DNA from: a virus
Direction: 5' to 3' (one strand)
DNA: 27,150 bases
Virus record (IMG/VR): IMGVR_UViG_3300015371_000141
Coordinates: 1 to 27,150 of that record
Shown: positions 1 through 6,996 of the stretch, in pieces
Layout: every line of letters begins with the position of its first letter
How positions within the stretch are numbered: the stretch's first letter is position 1
The notes under the pieces: model-generated
What the model was told of the DNA's origin: nothing
The model's database searches: none
The model's input: the letters and a program-made list of their open reading frames with translations, nothing else
Translations under genes and position numbers: made by a program

Positions 1-78
1 CAGCGCTACGCCAAACCCTGAGCTTGTCCACAGGGGCAAACACACCGCTTGCCCCCACGGTTGCCGTGCGATTTTGAC

Positions 79-101
79 CGAGTGCCGCAAATCGGCACTC
101 G
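79..101. repeat. palindrome 1, GTGCCG-N5-CGGCAC family
   Basis: The core is GTGCCG (82-87), spacer CAAAT, CGGCAC (93-98). The symmetry extends outward to a 9-base arm, 79-87 against 93-101. A TTGACC hexamer (74-79) abuts it. The most symmetrical of three related sites; looks like an operator for a dimeric DNA-binding protein. Confidence 0.6.
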
Positions 102-146
102 TGATGACAACAGGGTTTTTCCGGAATGCCGCACAGCACGACCACG

Positions 147-295
147 CATTGCTGGGGATTGGTTGCCGTAACAGTGCCGAAATGCGGCACACTACAAACA
201 GCAAAGGTTCAGTAAAATGCACATTATGCTAGGGATTAGTTGCAGTTTGTCAGTGTGGAACGCACCCTTGGTAAGAAGACACAACAAACAGCAAA
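147..295. repeat. imperfect direct repeat, two units of about 60-75 bases
   Basis: Blocks recur in the same order: GCTnGGGATTnGTTGC at 151-166 and 228-243, CAGTG at 172-176 and 251-255, and ACAAACAGCAAA at 194-205 and 284-295. Offsets grow from 77 to 79 to 90 bases, so the copies have diverged with small insertions. Unit 1 carries a perfect palindrome where unit 2 has only a degraded version. A duplicated regulatory segment is the simplest reading. Confidence 0.5.
174..190. repeat. palindrome 2, GTGCCG-N5-CGGCAC family
   Basis: GTGCCG (174-179), spacer AAATG, CGGCAC (185-190). Same half-sites and same 5-base spacer as the copies at 82-98 and 351-367, with a different spacer sequence, which fits protein recognition of the arms. 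It lies inside the first unit of the imperfect direct repeat. Confidence 0.55.
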
Positions 296-349
296 TAGAG
301 CACAAGACATTGAAATGCCTACAGATTTTTTCTCCCGTGCCGCTTGCAG

Positions 350-368
350 TGTGCCGAAAATCGGCACA
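350..368. repeat. palindrome 3, GTGCCG-N5-CGGCAC family
   Basis: GTGCCG (351-356), spacer AAAAT, CGGCAC (362-367), extended by one pair to 350-368. It sits four bases before the A-run of the terminator-like hairpin that precedes the tRNA. Confidence 0.55.
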
Positions 369-371
369 GCC

Positions 372-397
372 AAAAAAGGCCGGTTTGACCGGTTTTT
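372..397. terminator. bidirectional terminator-like hairpin
   Basis: A run of six A (372-377), GG, then CCGGT (380-384), loop TTG, ACCGG (388-392), then five T (393-397). The T-run suits termination on the plus strand and the A-run suits the minus strand. The stem is short (5 bp plus possible G-U and A-T extension). It ends only five bases before the tRNA gene, so plus-strand transcripts from the left would stop just ahead of the tRNA unless they read through. Confidence 0.5.
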
Positions 398-402
398 GCC
401 GT

Positions 403-474
403 GCTGCCGTAGCTCAGTGGTAGAGCACTCGCTTGGTAAGCGAGAGGTCGTGAGTTCAATCCTCACCGGCAGCA
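403..474 (+). tRNA. tRNA-Thr (anticodon GGT)
   Basis: A complete cloverleaf can be drawn. Acceptor stem GCTGCCG (403-409) pairs with CGGCAGC (467-473), with discriminator A474. The D arm is GCTC/GAGC (412-415, 423-426). The anticodon stem CTCGC/GCGAG (428-432, 440-444) encloses the 7-base loop TTGGTAA, with GGT at 435-437, which reads Thr codon ACC (and ACT by wobble). The variable loop is AGGTC. The T arm GTGAG/CTCAC (450-454, 462-466) has a loop starting TTCAA. CCA is not encoded (TTC follows the discriminator). This is the only clear plus-strand gene. It may be a phage-borne tRNA or the host tRNA at a prophage boundary; the window alone cannot separate these. Confidence 0.95.
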
Positions 475-482
475 TTCCACAC

Positions 483-609
483 CCCTCGGTGAGGGTGGCC
501 AGATTGCTCTGGACACCCCCACCGCTAACGCCTCACAGTGATCTTGATCGCGAGGATCAAGCGCACCATAATGCGCAACGGAAGGCGAGCGATCTTCACC
601 ATCGCTTTT
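483..609. other. run of consecutive small hairpins after the tRNA
   Basis: Between the tRNA and the end of the late operon I find, in order: CCCTC/GAGGG (483-487, 491-495), CCAGA/TCTGG (499-503, 508-512), CTTGATC/GATCAAG (543-549, 555-561), GCGCA/TGCGC (561-565, 572-576) and AGCGAT/ATCGCT (588-593, 601-606), the last running into four T. The third is a 7-bp perfect stem with a 5-base loop. No supported gene lies here. It could be a structured RNA, a 3' processing or termination zone for the tRNA transcript, or chance pairing in GC-rich DNA. Confidence 0.35.
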
Positions 610-621
610 CTCCCAAGGGTT

Positions 622-648
622 ACGCCGGGTGCCCCAAGCACCCGGCGT
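622..648. terminator. strong hairpin at the end of the late operon
   Basis: An 11-bp perfect stem, ACGCCGGGTGC (622-632) against GCACCCGGCGT (638-648), closes a 5-base loop, seven bases beyond the stop of the last minus-strand gene. On the plus strand it is followed by TT and then CC; on the minus strand there is no T-run. It probably ends or stabilises transcripts of the leftward operon and may also stop rightward transcription from the tRNA. Confidence 0.6.
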
Positions 649-655
649 TTCCATT

Positions 656-874
656 CTAGGGACGCTGGTCCGGCTTCAGCAAACAGCTCTCCACGATCTT
701 GGTCAGCAGCGCGTTCCGCTGTTCGCTGTTATGCGAGAACACCCAGCCGACCACCCCCAGGAACACGATGTTTAGGATGACCAAAAGCAAGAACGCGGGG
801 GGCAGGGCGCGGATCAGCTTTTCCGAGATCCCTGAGAGGATACCGGTCGCGGTGCTGGGCTGGGTCTCGGGCAT
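656..874 (-). CDS. small one-span membrane protein, holin-like candidate
   Basis: A 72-residue protein. The ATG at 874 is preceded by GGGAG at a normal distance; the frame is open further upstream but without a ribosome site. Residues about 27-46 are a strong hydrophobic segment (AFLLLVILNIVFLGVVGWVF), after a short polar N-terminus with a basic/amphipathic stretch (EKLIRAL) and before a charged tail with one Cys. Its first 61 bases lie inside the 3' end of the giant virion gene in another frame, so the two are translated from the same message. Small membrane proteins at the end of podophage ejection modules are often lysis proteins, but one span and the absence of a neighbouring endolysin leave holin as only one option; a spanin-like or virion-associated membrane protein is also possible. 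Coding status is well supported, function is not. Confidence 0.7.
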   Translation of the reverse strand: MPETQPSTATGILSGISEKLIRALPPAFLLLVILNIVFLGVVGWVFSHNSEQRNALLTKIVESCLLKPDQRP

Positions 875-3800
875 CGCGCCTGCTCCCGATAGGGTTCCAT
901 CGCATTGTAGTAGGACGCTCCGCCGACCACGCCGCCGGTCGCCATCGCACCGGTCTTGAGCCACCCCGGCAGACGCTGCATCACTGGGTTCATGGCACGG
1001 GCCAGAGGCACGATGGCGTCATCCACGAAGCCCCATGGGACGGACGCACCCGCACCGGTGCCACCCTCCGCCCCGGTGCCGTCGCCCTCTCCGGCGGTCA
1101 GCTTGTCGATGTTAGGCAGGATGTCGGTGTCAGGCGTGAGATCGTTCAACAGCTCGTCCACGTCGAGCGGTCCGCCGGCTGACAGTTTGGTGCCCTTGGG
1201 ACCGGTGATCATGTCGGCGACACCGGCGGCCGTGTTGGCGCTGGTGAGGTATTGCGCGGCCAGCCCGATCGGTGCGCGCAGCACCGGACCCCCGACGCTG
1301 GACAGCATGGTGGTCCCCAGCGCTGCCAGGGGGACACCCACGAGGTTGTACGCCGCGCGCACCTGATTATGGAACCGGGTGTTGGTCTCAGCGGGCTTGC
1401 CGTCCGCGCTGATCACCGGGGCCAGCAGGTTCTTCAGGTTGGCGAAAATGTAGTTCGGTCCAGCCCCCTCCAGCAGCGTCGATAGATCCTGGTTGTAGCG
1501 CAGCGAGGTCATCACCTGGATCAGCGGGTCGAACGTGCCGTTCAGCCCCGACCGCTGCACCGCGAGGCCCAGCAGGTATTCGTCCAGCGTGCCGGCCTCT
1601 GCGTTCTGGTTGAACTGCTCGGTGGCGAACAGGTATTGCCGGACCGTCGTGGTCAGCAGGGTCCCCAGCACCAGGGCACCCGCGAGCTTGATGGATTGCA
1701 CTGCCGCCGCCGTGCCACGCATCGCCGCGTTCAGCCCTGACGCTGCAACCCCATAGCCCTCTTCCCGGGCGATCCGATAGCCCTGTTCGGTCTTGGCGGT
1801 GACCCGGTCGAACAAGGGCAAGAGAATGTTACGTGTGAAACTATAGGCGAAGCCTTGCAGCTGGAAGCCCAGCCGGCCCAGCGGCGTGTTCGCCAGCGCG
1901 GGCCGGTCCATGCGGTAGCTCATCTGATAGCTGCGATCGGTGGCCCGGTTGAAATGCCGTGTGTAAAGCCCCGCCATCGGATCGCCGGTGAGATCCTCCA
2001 GCCGGGGGACCTGTCCGTTATGGCTTCTGATCCATTCGCCATATTGCTCGTGCAGCTGCGGCGGGATGCCCATCTCGTTGAAGTAGTTGTGCGCGTCCTC
2101 GATCTTGTATTTCGAGTTGCTGATCAGCTTGCGGGCCATCTCATCGGCCACCCAGTGGTTGGCGGTGAAGCTGGCCAGCCGTCCGCTTTCGGTCACCTGG
2201 GTCAGCCCGGTTGCCTTGTAGAACTTGCCCATGAAGCGGGCGAGCTGCGGGCTGTCGGCGTACTCGCCGCCAGAGCGGATGGATGTCGCATTGTCGATCA
2301 GCGAACTGGACAGCGCGCCGATCCACGCGGCGGTGCGCGCACGCTCATAGCTGTCCGCCGTGTGCATGACCTGACCGAACTGCGAGGCAAAGGCTTTCAG
2401 CCCGGCGCGCAGGCTGTTGTTGGCCAGACCGGTGTTGATCGGCTCCACCAGACCGTTCCACATCGCCCGGCTCATCAACATGGTGGACCCGAGTGCGTGG
2501 ACGTAATCCAGCGCCCGGTTGATGTTCTGCGGGATGCCCGTGCGGCCCCGCCCGGTGAGCCGTTCCTGCTGGTCCTTCAGCTTGTCGATGTGGCTGGATT
2601 TGACCCCCGCCTGTTCCGCCTCGCGGATCAACGCCTGGAACCGCTCGTTACCCGCACCGAACATCTCGGCGGACGTGGTCCTGCGCGCTGACGCCGAGAA
2701 GTAATCCGCCAGCAGGCTGGGCACGTCGGTGTGCAGAAAATCCTTCATGATGTCCTGCGAATACGCCGGCAGCTTGCGCTGTCGCAGGTAATCGGATTTC
2801 GGACCGACCGTGTCGAAATCATTGAACGCCCCGATATTGATCGCCGCGCGCCATTCACTCGCGGCCTGATCCGCGATGAACAGGCCCAGCGCGTCGTGAT
2901 GCTGTTCGGCGAGATCGATGGCGTGCTGGGTCAGCGCATCAAGCTGGGCCTGCATCCTGGCGATCTTCGCCGGGTCGGTCTCGGCTGCCAGCTTGCGTTC
3001 CAGCGCGGTCCGTGTGCGGAAGTTGCGCCGCAACTCGGTCATGCCACCGGCAAGATCGGCGCCCATCGTGTCGCGGACCGGCTTCGGGATCTGCCGATAC
3101 TTGTTGTAGAGCGCCAGGGGATCATCGCCGGGGGGACCGACGCGATCGTCAAACATGCGCTTGTGGAGTGTGGTGGCCTGCCGCATGAAGCCCTGCCGGT
3201 CAGCCTCCACCGCCGCATGGTTATACTTGATCGGCAGATACCCGGTCACCGCGTAGCCGATGTCCAGCCCCGCCCGGCGATTGAACTCGTATTCGTCGTT
3301 GAGCATGCGACGGATGTCGCCAGCGGCGCGTGTGACGCTGGCTGGCATAGCCTTGCCGTCGTAGGTGCTCTCGCCGGTCAGCAGCGCGTGACGCAGCTGA
3401 TCGTTCTGGAGCTTGGTGATCGAGGTGAGGTTCAGCCCGCTGCTGGTGAAGATGTGGTCCAGCGCATTGAGCTTGGCATTGCGGCGCTGGTGGCTCGTTT
3501 CCTCCCAGGTGTCCCCCACGAAGCGATGCATCCCTGCGGTCGGGGGACCCAGCAGATCCCGGATGACCTGGAGGGGACGTTGCGCGGCGGGGTTGTCCTT
3601 GTAGGTCTCGATCATGCTGTCCAGGAAGCCGCCCTCTGAGTAGGTCACATAGCGGGCGAACTCGGCAGCCCGCTGCATCCAGGTGAACCCCCTCGGATCG
3701 GGCTTGTTCTCGTCGTAGAGGCTCGCATTGCTCAGCCCCTGCCGCATGTCACGCAGCTGGCGCATGGTCTCCTGCATGGGCCGCGAGATGGACAGCCCGC

Positions 3801-6800
3801 GCGCCTGCTGGCTGGCATGGGGGGCCAGCATCAGGCGGGGGTCAGGTCTGCCGGTGTCCCCCGACCGCCGTGCCGGGCGGCCCGGGTAGAGACCCTCCTG
3901 GGCGAGCACGTTGTAGAACTCGTCCCAGGCCCTATGGATGTTGATGCGATCTTCCGCCTGCGGATAGATCGCCTTCATGATGTCTTCAAACTTGGACCCC
4001 GGCTGGTAGGTCTCGCTGCGGTAGCCCTCCGCCGGCTTGGCGAAACCACGGGGGTCCACGCCGGAACGCTCGGCGGCATAGCCCAGATGGCTTTCACCGG
4101 AGCGGGCCAGCATCTCGTAGATCGCGCCGAAATAGCCGGGGTCGCCGGTGAGCATCGCGCCTTCACGGAACCTGGTCAGCCGGGCGAGGGTCTCCGGGGC
4201 CATGCCACGCTCGATCACCTGAAGCCCCTGGCTGAGCTGCCCGGCCAGCGTGTGATTGCCCGCTGCTATCGCTTCGTCACGTGCCTTCTCCAGCTGTGCC
4301 ATGCGCAGGACCAGACCCTGTTTGTCGAACAGCATCGTGTTGACGATGTTGGCGAAAGCCTTTTCCACCGGGTTGGTGATGTTCAGGCCCTGTGTCCGGG
4401 CCACCGCCGACAACAGGGGTATGCCGGTCGTGGTCTTCATCAGGCGGTCCAGCAGATCGTGGTCCAGGGCGTGTATCCACTCGTGCCCGAATGCGTTCAC
4501 CCGCTCATGGGTGAGGTGGATCGAGCGTGTGGCGAACTGGTAGAATGCGTCAGCCGTCTTGTTCTCCCCGGTGAACTTGCCGGACAGGATGAGGGCCACC
4601 TTGCCCTGCAACCCGATCAGATCATGCGGCAGGTTGAGCACGGCGATCATGTCCTGGGCCGCGCGATGCAGATCCATCAGCACGTTCAGCCCCTGCCGGG
4701 GGGCCGTGCCCTTCTCCACGACCACGTCCCTGAAATCGGAGGTCTCCGGGCGCGTCATCTGATCGCGCACGATGTTGATCTGCTTCTCCACCGGCAGGCT
4801 GGTGGCGACATCGGGATCGAGGCCGGCGTCCGCGAACACCTTCTCGTAGACCGAGGTCCCGTCATTGTAGCGATACTCGTTCATCGTGCGTGCGGCATCC
4901 GGCTCGCGCGGCGGCAGCGGCCGTCGCGGCTCGGTCTGCTTGGCAGCACTGCGCCGTGCCCAGCGGTTGGAGCGGGCTTCCAGCGTCTCAGGCACCGGTT
5001 CCTGGCCCGTGACCAGATACTCGCGGGTGCGGATCAGCCGCTGCCGTCTGCCCTCCAGGGTGTCGATCTCGCGGGCCAGCTTGGTCTCGCCGCGAAAGCC
5101 CTTCTGGACCGGCAGCAGGCGTTTTTCACGCAAGGAGGTTTCCAGCCTGCTGATCTGCGCGTTAACCGCGTTGAGAGGCTCCTGGTCCCCGGGATGGAAG
5201 GCTCTCGCGAAGGGCCTGCCTTCGCCGGGGGGTAGGGTGGGCTGGTCCACGACGGTGTACCTGTCCCCCGTGCCAACCCCAGTTTCCGTGGGAGGTTCCT
5301 CGGCGAAGGGCGTCGGCGCCCGCAACCCGCCTTCTTCCTCACCCGGCAGGGGCGTGTCGAACTCAGGCCGGTCGGATTGCTCAGTGAGCCGGGCCAGTTC
5401 CTCGTCGGTATAGAGCCGGTCGGCCTCGCTTACCGGCCGACCTCGACCGGCTTCATCCACGGGAAGAGGCTCGGTTGGACGAGGGGCTTCCGCTGGCTGT
5501 GCAGCACGAGCCTCATCTTGGGTTCCGCCTTCAACTCTTGCACGTAGTGTTGTGTCAGCAGGTGGCGGTTCGTCGGGGGCACGCGGAACGATTGGGTTTT
5601 CTGTTGTGTCCCTGACATTTCCTGTGACATTTTGTTGTGTTCCTTGTTGTGCGCGAGGGGGGATCTCCGATGAGGGAAGCGGTCGGTCGGTGGGTGGCGG
5701 CGTGGCGGACGTATCGAGCGGAGCGGGCGTGGTCTCGGTTCCAGGAGGGCGCTCAGCTGAAACAGGCTCAGTACGAGGCGTCCCGGTCTCAGTGGACGGA
5801 GCTTCAGCATCGGCTGCGGGTGGAACAGATCGTGGCGAAACTACGGCTTCTGGGGGAGGACCCCCCGCCTGATCTGACCCAACGGGAGCTGGAGACGTGC
5901 CTGGAGGCAGCTCAGCTGGCGCACCGCCAGCAGCAGTGGGAGGCGCAGACGGCGGCTGATCAGGAGAAGGCGGCGGCTCCTGTTCGGTCAGCGGAGGTGG
6001 TGACACTACCTCGTAGCGAGGTTCCCCCGGCACAGGCTGACCCGCGTCTGGCGGGACCTCCGTCCCAGGTGGCGTGACAGTTTCGTCAACGCCGGGTTTT
6101 CCGGTGGGTGGGACATCCTCCGCAAGGCCGGGCCTGTGGGGTCCCCGGAATACCCGCTGTCCCCCGTGAAGCGCCGCGCTGACACCCAGGCCGCCGATCA
6201 CGTCCTGCGCCGCGCCGGTTACCAGTTCCTCGCCGGTCGGCATGGGTCCGCCGGTGATCAGCGGGTCCACTACCCGTGACGTGGTGCCCACGGCCGGCGA
6301 GGTCACCGCGTTCTCGAACAGCATCCTCCCGATGATCGATTTGATCGGGGTCAGGCCGAAGAGCGGCGCCGTCATGCCCATGATGCCGCCCTGCACGGCG
6401 GCCGAGGAATAGGCGTAATCCACCGCCTCGTCGTGCTCCAGGCCGCGCGCCCGGGCTTCGTCGTAGGCCGGCACCAGCCGCTGGGCAAAGGCTGTGGCGC
6501 CCATGCCCAGCGCGCCACCGCCAAGGGTGCCCGCGACCACCCCGGGAGGGCCGAACATCGCCCCGCCTGCCGCGCCGCCTGCCGCCCCGGTCGCCAGACC
6601 AGCCACCATGCTGGGCAGGCCCGACACCACACCCTCGCCGATCTGGCCCCCGAAACTCAGGTTGGGCTGTTCGGTCTCAGGCTGATCGGTGAACGCATGA
6701 CCGGTCACCAGCCGGCCCAGGTTGCTCAGCGTGCTTTGGGCACCATGCGCCATGCCGCCGAAGAACCCGGTGGTTGGTTGTTGTTGTGGTGGTTGTGGTT

Positions 6801-6996
6801 CTTCCTCTTGCGCGGGTGGGGCCACCACCTCGTAGCGGTTGTTTACGGCGGGAGTTGGTTGCGGGGCCGGAAGGGGACCGGCCTGGGCCACCTGAGACGG
6901 CTGGGCCACCACCTCGTAGCGCGCGTTTTCCTCGTCGGGCTGACCACCGCTCAGCCGCCGGGCCTGGGGAGCCACAAGATCCAGGAGATCGCTCAC
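814..6996 (-). CDS. giant virion/ejected protein with zincin motif and PLxRFG-type segment (T7 gp16 position)
   Basis: A 2060-residue protein, by far the largest here. Residues about 76-230 are Gly/Ala-rich with glycine-zipper-like hydrophobic stretches that could insert into membranes. Residues about 290-700 are a Pro/Thr/Ala/Glu-rich, probably disordered region. A short motif recurs: RYEVV at 26-30, 54-58 and 327-331, and RYTVV at 579-583. HEWIHALDH at 838-846 contains HExxH and resembles the zinc-peptidase-like domain of large polyvalent phage proteins. A mostly helical region follows to about residue 1700, then PLGRLGFQLQGFAYSF at 1705-1720, matching the PLxRFG signature of very large podophage proteins, then a hydrophobic segment (about 1750-1785). 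The ATG overlaps the stop of the transglycosylase gene by 4 bases. By order it takes the place of T7 gp16, the long ejected protein that spans the cell envelope, with the transglycosylase domain moved to its own gene. The ejection role is inferred from order and architecture; proteolytic activity is a prediction from one motif. Confidence 0.85.
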   Translation of the reverse strand: MSDLLDLVAPQARRLSGGQPDEENARYEVVAQPSQVAQAGPLPAPQPTPAVNNRYEVVAPPAQEEEPQPPQQQPTTGFFGGMAHGAQSTLSNLGRLVTGHAFTDQPETEQPNLSFGGQIGEGVVSGLPSMVAGLATGAAGGAAGGAMFGPPGVVAGTLGGGALGMGATAFAQRLVPAYDEARARGLEHDEAVDYAYSSAAVQGGIMGMTAPLFGLTPIKSIIGRMLFENAVTSPAVGTTSRVVDPLITGGPMPTGEELVTGAAQDVIGGLGVSAALHGGQRVFRGPHRPGLAEDVPPTGKPGVDETVTPPGTEVPPDAGQPVPGEPRYEVVSPPPLTEQEPPPSPDQPPSAPPTAAGGAPAELPPGTSPAPVGSDQAGGPPPEAVVSPRSVPPAADAEAPSTETGTPRTEPVSAERPPGTETTPAPLDTSATPPPTDRPLPSSEIPPRAQQGTQQNVTGNVRDTTENPIVPRAPDEPPPADTTLRARVEGGTQDEARAAQPAEAPRPTEPLPVDEAGRGRPVSEADRLYTDEELARLTEQSDRPEFDTPLPGEEEGGLRAPTPFAEEPPTETGVGTGDRYTVVDQPTLPPGEGRPFARAFHPGDQEPLNAVNAQISRLETSLREKRLLPVQKGFRGETKLAREIDTLEGRRQRLIRTREYLVTGQEPVPETLEARSNRWARRSAAKQTEPRRPLPPREPDAARTMNEYRYNDGTSVYEKVFADAGLDPDVATSLPVEKQINIVRDQMTRPETSDFRDVVVEKGTAPRQGLNVLMDLHRAAQDMIAVLNLPHDLIGLQGKVALILSGKFTGENKTADAFYQFATRSIHLTHERVNAFGHEWIHALDHDLLDRLMKTTTGIPLLSAVARTQGLNITNPVEKAFANIVNTMLFDKQGLVLRMAQLEKARDEAIAAGNHTLAGQLSQGLQVIERGMAPETLARLTRFREGAMLTGDPGYFGAIYEMLARSGESHLGYAAERSGVDPRGFAKPAEGYRSETYQPGSKFEDIMKAIYPQAEDRINIHRAWDEFYNVLAQEGLYPGRPARRSGDTGRPDPRLMLAPHASQQARGLSISRPMQETMRQLRDMRQGLSNASLYDENKPDPRGFTWMQRAAEFARYVTYSEGGFLDSMIETYKDNPAAQRPLQVIRDLLGPPTAGMHRFVGDTWEETSHQRRNAKLNALDHIFTSSGLNLTSITKLQNDQLRHALLTGESTYDGKAMPASVTRAAGDIRRMLNDEYEFNRRAGLDIGYAVTGYLPIKYNHAAVEADRQGFMRQATTLHKRMFDDRVGPPGDDPLALYNKYRQIPKPVRDTMGADLAGGMTELRRNFRTRTALERKLAAETDPAKIARMQAQLDALTQHAIDLAEQHHDALGLFIADQAASEWRAAINIGAFNDFDTVGPKSDYLRQRKLPAYSQDIMKDFLHTDVPSLLADYFSASARRTTSAEMFGAGNERFQALIREAEQAGVKSSHIDKLKDQQERLTGRGRTGIPQNINRALDYVHALGSTMLMSRAMWNGLVEPINTGLANNSLRAGLKAFASQFGQVMHTADSYERARTAAWIGALSSSLIDNATSIRSGGEYADSPQLARFMGKFYKATGLTQVTESGRLASFTANHWVADEMARKLISNSKYKIEDAHNYFNEMGIPPQLHEQYGEWIRSHNGQVPRLEDLTGDPMAGLYTRHFNRATDRSYQMSYRMDRPALANTPLGRLGFQLQGFAYSFTRNILLPLFDRVTAKTEQGYRIAREEGYGVAASGLNAAMRGTAAAVQSIKLAGALVLGTLLTTTVRQYLFATEQFNQNAEAGTLDEYLLGLAVQRSGLNGTFDPLIQVMTSLRYNQDLSTLLEGAGPNYIFANLKNLLAPVISADGKPAETNTRFHNQVRAAYNLVGVPLAALGTTMLSSVGGPVLRAPIGLAAQYLTSANTAAGVADMITGPKGTKLSAGGPLDVDELLNDLTPDTDILPNIDKLTAGEGDGTGAEGGTGAGASVPWGFVDDAIVPLARAMNPVMQRLPGWLKTGAMATGGVVGGASYYNAMEPYREQARCPRPSPAPRPVSSQGSRKS

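Larger units (their letters stand above)
1..402. promoter_or_regulatory. non-coding, lower-GC control-like region
   Basis: No convincing gene is visible in these 400 bases. The stretch is visibly poorer in GC than the rest of the window and is dense in symmetrical sequence: three copies of GTGCCG-N5-CGGCAC (82-98, 174-190, 351-367), an isolated half-site GTGCCG (337-342), an imperfect direct repeat (147-205 against 222-295), a small hairpin (33-39 pairing with 49-55) and a DnaA-box-like TTGTCCACA (24-32, one mismatch from TTATCCACA). Several short reading frames cross it but none has a ribosome site or a recognisable product. A plus-strand frame is open from the left edge to a TGA at 75-77 and could be the end of a gene outside the window, but nothing confirms that. 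A regulatory or origin-type role is inferred from structure only. Confidence 0.5.

Noticed and set aside
3-77. Possible C-terminal end of a plus-strand gene entering from the left edge
   Set aside because: Only 24 codons, no motif and no way to see the rest; other frames are open here too.
538-780. Plus-strand frame of 80 codons after the tRNA
   Set aside because: It runs through the strong operon-end hairpin and the membrane protein gene on the other strand, and has no ribosome site.
3817-5235. Long plus-strand reading frame (472 codons) opposite the giant gene
   Set aside because: The minus strand encodes a protein with recognisable motifs here (including HEWIHALDH); the plus frame has a shadow-like His/Gly/Arg/Leu composition and no ribosome site.
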